Shown: piece by piece, positions 58,381 through 64,000 of the stretch | Position numbering within the stretch: the first letter of the stretch is position 1 | Layout: each line of letters starts with the position of its first letter | Source: Hirsutella rhossiliensis | Lineage: Eukaryota > Ascomycota > Sordariomycetes > Hypocreales > Ophiocordycipitaceae | Length of the DNA: 64,000 bases | NCBI RefSeq assembly: GCF_020360975.1 | Contig: NW_025408675.1 | Location: 496,001-560,000, forward strand | Direction: 5' to 3' | Position numbers and translations under genes: made by a program | The notes under the pieces: generated by a model | Told to the model about the DNA's origin: nothing | Seen by the model: only the letters and a program-made list of their open reading frames with translations | The model's database searches: none

Positions 58381-59194
58381 GGAGAACCCACCGTGTAGCT
58401 GCCGTCTGCGTGGCGGGTAACGGTGCCATTCGGCGGGAGACGGGCCGCGATTTGGACCTGTGTACTGTATCTGTCATTAACTTGGCGTCTAATACACCTC
58501 TGGTTTAGCCTCGCTGTGTTACGTATTTAAATGCGCATTGAAGTATTAGGTAGGATAGAGGTTGATAAATGGTTCCTACGCTTCATTTCCGTGTCAAATT
58601 TTGGAAGTTTTGGATGCTGCAACACTTGAGTGGTCCAAGCCCAGTCTAGGAGTACAACAGTCAAATGATTGAATCTCAGATTCTCTCACGGTTGAGGACG
58701 TTGCAGACCCAGAGTCGACAGCATCGTCATCTGGTCGAGCTGGAGACTAGCAGACAATGGCAGGCGCCATTACAGTCCTCATAATGCATTTTCATAAAGA
58801 CAGTTTCTCCTCGATCGTCTCTTGCTTTCTCAAAGTGAGATTGCGTGTTGTTTCTTCTTTGGTGAGGTTGGGCTTCCATACATACACTGGGCCTTGGATC
58901 CGTCCACATCAACGTCCACAAAAAGTCAACGACTCGGGCTATGCGTCAGCCTCTGCAAGTCAACCCGGACTTGCTCTGTGACTCGTATTTGAACACCTAG
59001 AGTTGAGTGATGATTCTCCGGGCAGAGTTGTTCTAAGATCAATCTGCTAGTTGTCAGACACAAAGCCCTTTTGAGTCGAAACATGACCCTGAATCCAAGT
59101 TCCCCATGCCCCTTAGGACCTCCAGAAAACAACCTCGGCCGGCCGGCCGCTTGTCCCCAAAAGCAGTCTTGATATTGAGTCGACGGACAGTGAG
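58381..59194. other. AT-richer spacer between gene remnants
   Basis: Lower GC than the flanking genes, no supported gene. Together with the two remnants it gives the impression of a local graveyard of accessory genes. Confidence 0.4.
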
Positions 59195-59395
59195 TTGGGC
59201 ACTTTGATGGCCAACTACTCCAGGAACTTGCCGGGTGGAGAAAGGCAGCGGATAGTGATTGCCCGCCTGTTCCTGCAGCACCCATCAATTGCTTCGATTC
59301 ACGAGGGAACCGGCGCATTGGATGCTCAGACCGAAGCGTCCATTGGTGAGATTTTCAAAGAAAGACGGTCATCGTCGTCGGGTGAGTAGTTGGGT
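59195..59395 (+). pseudogene. ABC transporter nucleotide-binding domain fragment
   Basis: YSRNLPGGERQRIVIARLFL is an ABC signature (LSGGERQR-type), followed by IASIHEGTGALDAQTEASIG, the Walker B and D-loop, in which the catalytic Asp of LLLDE is replaced by His. After FKE the frame slips; the next frame reads KTVIVVG where functional proteins have KTVIVVAHRLST. No Walker A or membrane domain lies nearby. It is a decayed fragment. Confidence 0.75.
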
Positions 59396-59730
59396 AAATC
59401 CATGGCACCTGAGCAACGTGGTCTGATGCTCGTCTCATGAGGGCATTTACGCACAAGCAGGGACAGAAGGCAGGTGCGCCTTTCACTGCTCCTTAATTGT
59501 TCCGGCTTCCTTCGTTCAGGCAGCTCGAGGGACGCGGGTCAGTCGCTCCTGGCCACTACAGACGCTTTGCGCAGCCCCCCAAGGCCCAGCCGTCCTTGCC
59601 TCGAGCAACCCCCCCTCCTTGGTTCACTCAACCCAACCGATTGCGAGCATCTTCATGCCCTCTCGGCGCTGTACCAGTACGACAATCGAACCACATGGCC
59701 ACAGCCTGGCTCACCCAGCTCCCCGAAACC

Positions 59731-62700
59731 ATGCAAGCTTTCTGCTGCTGCAGCTCTCGACGCAGGGGAAGGCTGGTCAGCGGCCAAGATAACAAGGCCG
59801 CCTCGTCGCTCCCCGTTTCCAGCCCAGCTGGCTTGGCCGAGTCCCGCTTCGACTGGAGCGCCAGGAAGACAAAGCATCCCGCGGCCCAACCCAACGACGT
59901 GCCAGCCAGCGCTCAAGTGTCGCCTTGCGAGGGTCCCGTCGAGCTCTGTCAGTTGGTTGCCGACAATGACTCTGACAGCCACGACGATACGAGCCAGTCC
60001 GCCAAGCGATCAACGGGCACTCTCGAGGTCGTGCGAAGCAAGCTGATTCGACACATGCCACAGGACAACGAAGTGAGGCGCCAGTCCCGACTGGCTGCCG
60101 GTCACAGCGAGGAGGAGCTGGCTCGACGCGCAGAACTGAGGCGCTTCCGCCAGCAACGAATCCAGGACGAGCTGGACAAGGACAAGAGCAACGATGAGGG
60201 GAGTGAGAGTTCCCATAGAAGCACCCGCTATCTCTCTCCACTCATCCAGCTTGGCCAGTCTGGCATTGGGCCCCGAGATACAATCGAGTTCACCGTCGAT
60301 GACACCATCATCGCGCCTGACAACCGAGTTTCGGGCCAGCAGCAAGACTCGTACCAGTCCAGTCAGTGTCGAAGCAGCCACTCCGACGTCTCCGAGCTAC
60401 GGCAGGCGAACCTTACAAGCACCCTTCGATGTTTTCCTCGCAACCATGCTGCAGAGGAATCTTGCATGGCGCCTGCTGGTGAGCCCTTGCGTCCATCGAC
60501 GGCACGCGACGTGTCCCCTGCGAGATTGGCTGCCTGCTCTTTGAACACAGCGCGGTTGGACAGAGTGCTTGGTATCGACAACGAATTCGACATCCGCCGA
60601 GGGTCGCATGCCTGGGATGATCAGTCGGCCCTAGGTGTCTGGCTCATGGCACAAGGCATGCGATCAAGAGACTGCTCCTTAATCCGTCTCGGTGATGCCG
60701 AGTCGGACAGGGCGGATGATTGTGAGAGGCTATCTCCGCCCCTGGACGACTTCAACGGAATTGATAGGGTCATTGATATACCAAACGCGCCTCGAGGAAC
60801 CAGCCCCCCTGAGTCACCGCCCTGGGACGAGGGTCACGGCAACTTCTCGCCGTCGCAGTGCCCTTGTCAATGTGGAGATGTCACCAGCTCTAACCTTCAT
60901 GTTTCGGCAAGTGAGGATCTCAGCATCGACATGGATTCTTCAAACCTTCCGCCGGCGGACCATGGCTCAGGTTCGGCTGTGAAACAGCCCTTGGACAACG
61001 TTTCATCATACTATCCTTCCGCTTTGCCGAGCTTCCAACCAAGCCCAGATGGCTCCACAAACAACAACTTCAGTCTCAGCCCTCAAGACATTGAGAGTCT
61101 TGAGCTGTCACCAATCCACTGTAAGTCGGAACCTCTCATCATGTGGCTCGGTAGCCAAACGCTAATCTGCCAGGGCATGGAAAACTCACCACGCTGCAGG
61201 ATTTTGGCCATTCAGAGGGACAAAGCTCGTACGCGACGGCCGAAGAAGAAGATACTTTGAGTGCCCGGCGTGAGACCACTGCGGCCATGAGTCACAGGCA
61301 CACATCTCAAGTAGGATCTGAAAGCAATTCCACCGTTCACTCGGAGACAAAGAGCTTCCAACAGCGAGAAGCCGAGCTTCAAACCATTGAACAGAGATTT
61401 GGCCATGTTCTTTCTCGAAAGCAGGTGGATATACCGTTGCACAGCCGGTTCCGAGAAGAGTTTACGAGGTCGACAACGCAGGCTCCGGCAAAAACATCCT
61501 TGGCGACGAAACTTCACAACTCCATCTCCCGCCTGTCCCGGGCTGGCTCTGAAGCTCTGAGCTCCATGGACAACAGGCGGTCCTCGATGTCTTTGTCCCC
61601 CGAGGTGAATCCAAGGCCGCAGAGTGGCGCAAACCGCGATGAACGCAGAATCCCCGGTGCTTTCCCCAGGTCAAATCAGATCGGCAAGATTTCGCCAAAT
61701 ACGGCCCTGAGCGTCACCGATACAGGGTCATGGAGTGACAGCAAACCGCCTTGTCTTTCACCTCCGGATGCACTCAAGGCAGCAGCCGCTTGGGTGCCGT
61801 CTGACGAGTCTCCGAATCTACCCCCGCTCGTTGTTCAACGCTGGAGAATGGACAAACAGCGAGCGCCTTCTGATAGTTTGACAGTCATCGGGACAGGATC
61901 CGGCACGGCTGGTTCTCGTTGCCAGATCATGCCACCAGAGACTTGGGCCAAGTACCCTTCCCACAGGCGAGACAACAGAGTTCAGATGGCCTGTCACGAG
62001 GACTTTTCGGTACCCCAAAAGCTTCCCTTGTCAGTTGCATCCTTGGACAAAGGGAAGAGTCAGTGTGTGGGCGAGAGAGATGCGCGAAGGGAACCGAGTG
62101 AGTATGAACCATTTCCTTTGCCAAAACGGCTAGAGAAGGCCATGAGGATCGGAATTGGCAGGCTTCTGCCCTCCAAAAAAACGTTGAGGCATGACATCAC
62201 AAGCCCTGCAGGCCAAGACGATCCGATTCATGGTAGAAGGTTCATTTCGTACAACGAAGTGCCACGGGTGCTAGACGAAACGAAACCTGGTACAGAAACG
62301 ATCAAGAATCCACAGTCGATGGCCTCGCAGCACCTGAGACAGCGTCTCGACCAAGGGCAGTACACAGTTTCAGCGGCCGAAGGCTCAACGTCTCACTCGA
62401 TGAGCCAACCCAGCAGTCAAGGAGAGGCAGGGCAACCCACAGCAAAGATTGAGCCCTTGGCCAGCAATTACAATGTGCCGGGCTCTCACGCTGGTGAGGA
62501 AATCCAGCCGGCAACTTCGTCCCCGTTGAGTCGTTTTCAGTTGGACGCCACAGCTGATACTATTACACGCGCACTGGACGATTGTGAGTCTTTTCATCAC
62601 GGCACCGGGGCTGCCCTACGCCGATGGAAGTCGACGGAGGGGCACAACAGCCGGAGGCGGAGAACTTCAATCCCAGCATGTCGTTTGACGAACCAGACTC

Positions 62701-62731
62701 TCATAACTGGTGGCTCGCTGGTACTTCATGA
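59731..62731 (+). CDS. 966-residue fungal protein of unknown function
   Basis: Exons 59731-61120, 61174-62583 and 62631-62731 join in frame. The start MQAFCCCSSRRRGR has a Cys cluster beside basic residues, as in palmitoylated, membrane-attached proteins; an ATG at 59695 is the alternative. The body is polar and disordered with a charged helix (ELARRAELRRFRQQRIQDEL), a LGIDNEFDIRRGSHAWDDQS block and SKKTLRHD-like basic parts, ending FDEPDSHNWWLAGTS. The first intron (53 nt, donor GTAAGT, branch GCTAATC) is firm: it links two long frames. The last intron (47 nt) is less sure; the donor GTGAGT is good and the acceptor TGGAAG is chosen because it opens the acidic C-terminus; without it the frame would run to 62777. 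I do not recognise a family. Confidence 0.72.
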
Positions 62732-63704
62732 TGGGACACAGAGGCGAAATTCGGAAGAGATCTTGGTTCTTCACTGATACTTTTGAGCCACAAACCTGTC
62801 ACTGGGAGTACAATTACGACATTGTTGGTGACGCCCTTTTCCTCGCCGACTCTTGCGCCGCTTACATCAAAGCGCCGCGGCGCAATGGAGTGACGGGGGG
62901 CAAAGGAATGTCGAGGGCTGAGAGTTAATGCCGAGTTGCGGGTCATCCCCGTTGGAGAGTCACGGGAAGACGGGGTTGGCACGTAAATTACTTGCATTCT
63001 TCTTTGTTGTAAGTACGGTTTCCCTTGAGGCATTTATGACTTAGTTTCGACTCCATAGTGTTTCTTTTAATGCTGTCTTAGTCCGCACCGACCGTGCCGC
63101 CAACATCAGCATGCGCCGCCGCACTGAAGTAGCTGTGATGAAGCAGCCCAGTCCAGCCCGGGCCAAGCTTGAGGAAGGCCGGACACGATTGGCGCCAGCA
63201 AGGGGTCAAGGTCTTGGCTGCTGAGAGACGGAGAGAGATTCTTTTCCCTCCGCAAGCACCCACACCCAAGTAGGCCGGTGGATCGCGGGGGCGTGACGGC
63301 GCAGAATTCATGTTCGGGGTGGGCAGGTTGCTCGTCAGTCTCGCTGGAGTTACTCCAGGTTATGGTAGCAGTTGGGTGATCAAGTGTCGGCGTTCCGCGT
63401 ACGAGAAAGGGATAGCGTTTAGCATTGGCCACCATAGGAATCAATATCTAGGTGAGGAGAAAGCCTACTGGCTGCGGCAGAGTCGCATACATTACTCGCT
63501 GGACTCTGGCGCCGCCTCTCGATGTCCTCCCCTCGGCCCTTGATCGGTAAACCCAGAGCGAGACTCAAGGGCGCCGTATAGAAGTGTAGTCGCGGTGTGA
63601 ATGTGCGTTTGCAGAAACGGGGTATATCTGAACAAGTATACGGCACCGTCCGAACAGAAGGGCATCCTTGAAGCCCAATTCCTCCCACGCTTACAGGGCG
63701 GGTA
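62732..63704. other. convergent spacer at the right end
   Basis: The 3' flanks of the unknown gene and of GIM3. No gene is recognised. Confidence 0.45.
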
Positions 63705-64000
63705 TCAAGTCTCGAGATTGATCTGCTTTCCAAATCTGGCGTAAAGCTCTATTTTGAGCTGCCTCTTTTCGTCGTGGACCGACTCGAGCTTGTCCTCGAG
63801 CTCGGACCTTTGCTCGCCGATTTTGGTGGTGGCGGCCTCGAGCATCTCCTGCGCCTGCTCGAGCGAGACGTGGAAGAAGGCGTCGCCGATCTTGTACCTT
63901 GGGGCGCATTAGTATTGATGATCCAAATCGCGTAGTATGTGAGTGACGGGTTGTACGTACTGGATCTTTTCGTCTTCGTCGGCCAATTCCAGTTCCATCG
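63705..64000 (-). CDS. GIM3: prefoldin subunit 4 (partial, runs off the right edge)
   Basis: This is a subunit of the hexameric prefoldin chaperone that delivers actin and tubulin to the CCT chaperonin. Exons 63961 to beyond 64000 and 63897-63705 are seen. The reading ELADEDEKIQ is spliced to YKIGDAFFHVSLEQAQEMLE, the highly conserved core of prefoldin 4; a coiled-coil helix (EQRSELEDKLESVHDEKRQL) and LYARFGKQINLET before TGA follow. The intron (63898-63960, 63 nt) has donor GTACGT and branch TACTAAT. The 5' part of the gene lies outside the window. Confidence 0.93.

Overview
The window is nuclear DNA of a filamentous ascomycete, most likely a Sordariomycete of the Hypocreales type. The grounds are short spliceosomal introns (about 47-80 nt) with GTRNGT donors and CTNAC branch sites, well-spaced single genes on both strands, yeast-like housekeeping proteins, GC-rich coding DNA and many TACCTACC / TGTACAGTAC runs in the spacers. 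The genus is not fixed by anything I can see. There is no rRNA, CRISPR array or bacterial-style operon.

Layout. 0.2 kb: an intron-bearing tRNA-Met. 1.2-7.8 kb: a four-exon gene for a PARP-like ADP-ribosyltransferase fused to a UBE2Q-type ubiquitin-conjugating domain. Its second intron carries a decayed 2.8-kb hAT transposon (2902-5710) with matching terminal inverted repeats and a perfect 8-bp target duplication; the host reading frame is kept across the intron. 8.9-15.3 kb: a compact block with PRS1 (PRPP synthetase, -), RPC17 (RNA polymerase III, +), a divergent Rho GTPase (-), PUS3/DEG1 (tRNA pseudouridine synthase, +) and GPI15/PIG-H (GPI anchor, -). 16.9-22.0 kb: a 1614-residue WD40 and low-complexity protein (-).

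22.0-38.2 kb is a gene-poor stretch of about 16 kb. The only credible coding region in it is a 155-residue acidic/basic protein (-, 29.7-30.1 kb).

38.2-56.1 kb is dense again: VPS24 (ESCRT-III, -), SBA1/p23 (Hsp90 co-chaperone, +), a YRA1/Mlo3 mRNA-export adaptor (-) with a 747-nt intron, the 40-residue OST4 (oligosaccharyltransferase, -), TMA46/DFRP1 (translation, +), a mitochondrial carrier (+), a decayed unknown gene (-), an AT-hook protein (-) and MET6 (methionine synthase, -). 56.1-59.7 kb is a spacer with two gene remnants, a phosphotransferase (APH family) and an ABC transporter. 59.7-62.7 kb encodes a 966-residue fungal protein of unknown function. The right edge cuts through GIM3 (prefoldin subunit 4, -).

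The genes do not form a pathway cluster; this is ordinary core-genome neighbourhood with several divergent promoter pairs (PRS1/RPC17, RHO/PUS3, VPS24/SBA1, OST4/TMA46). The notable parts are the ART-E2 fusion with an intronic transposon, the long YRA1 intron at what seems to be the same codon boundary as in budding yeast, and the large gene-poor interval. All exon models are read from splice signals and frame continuity only; no transcript data were available.
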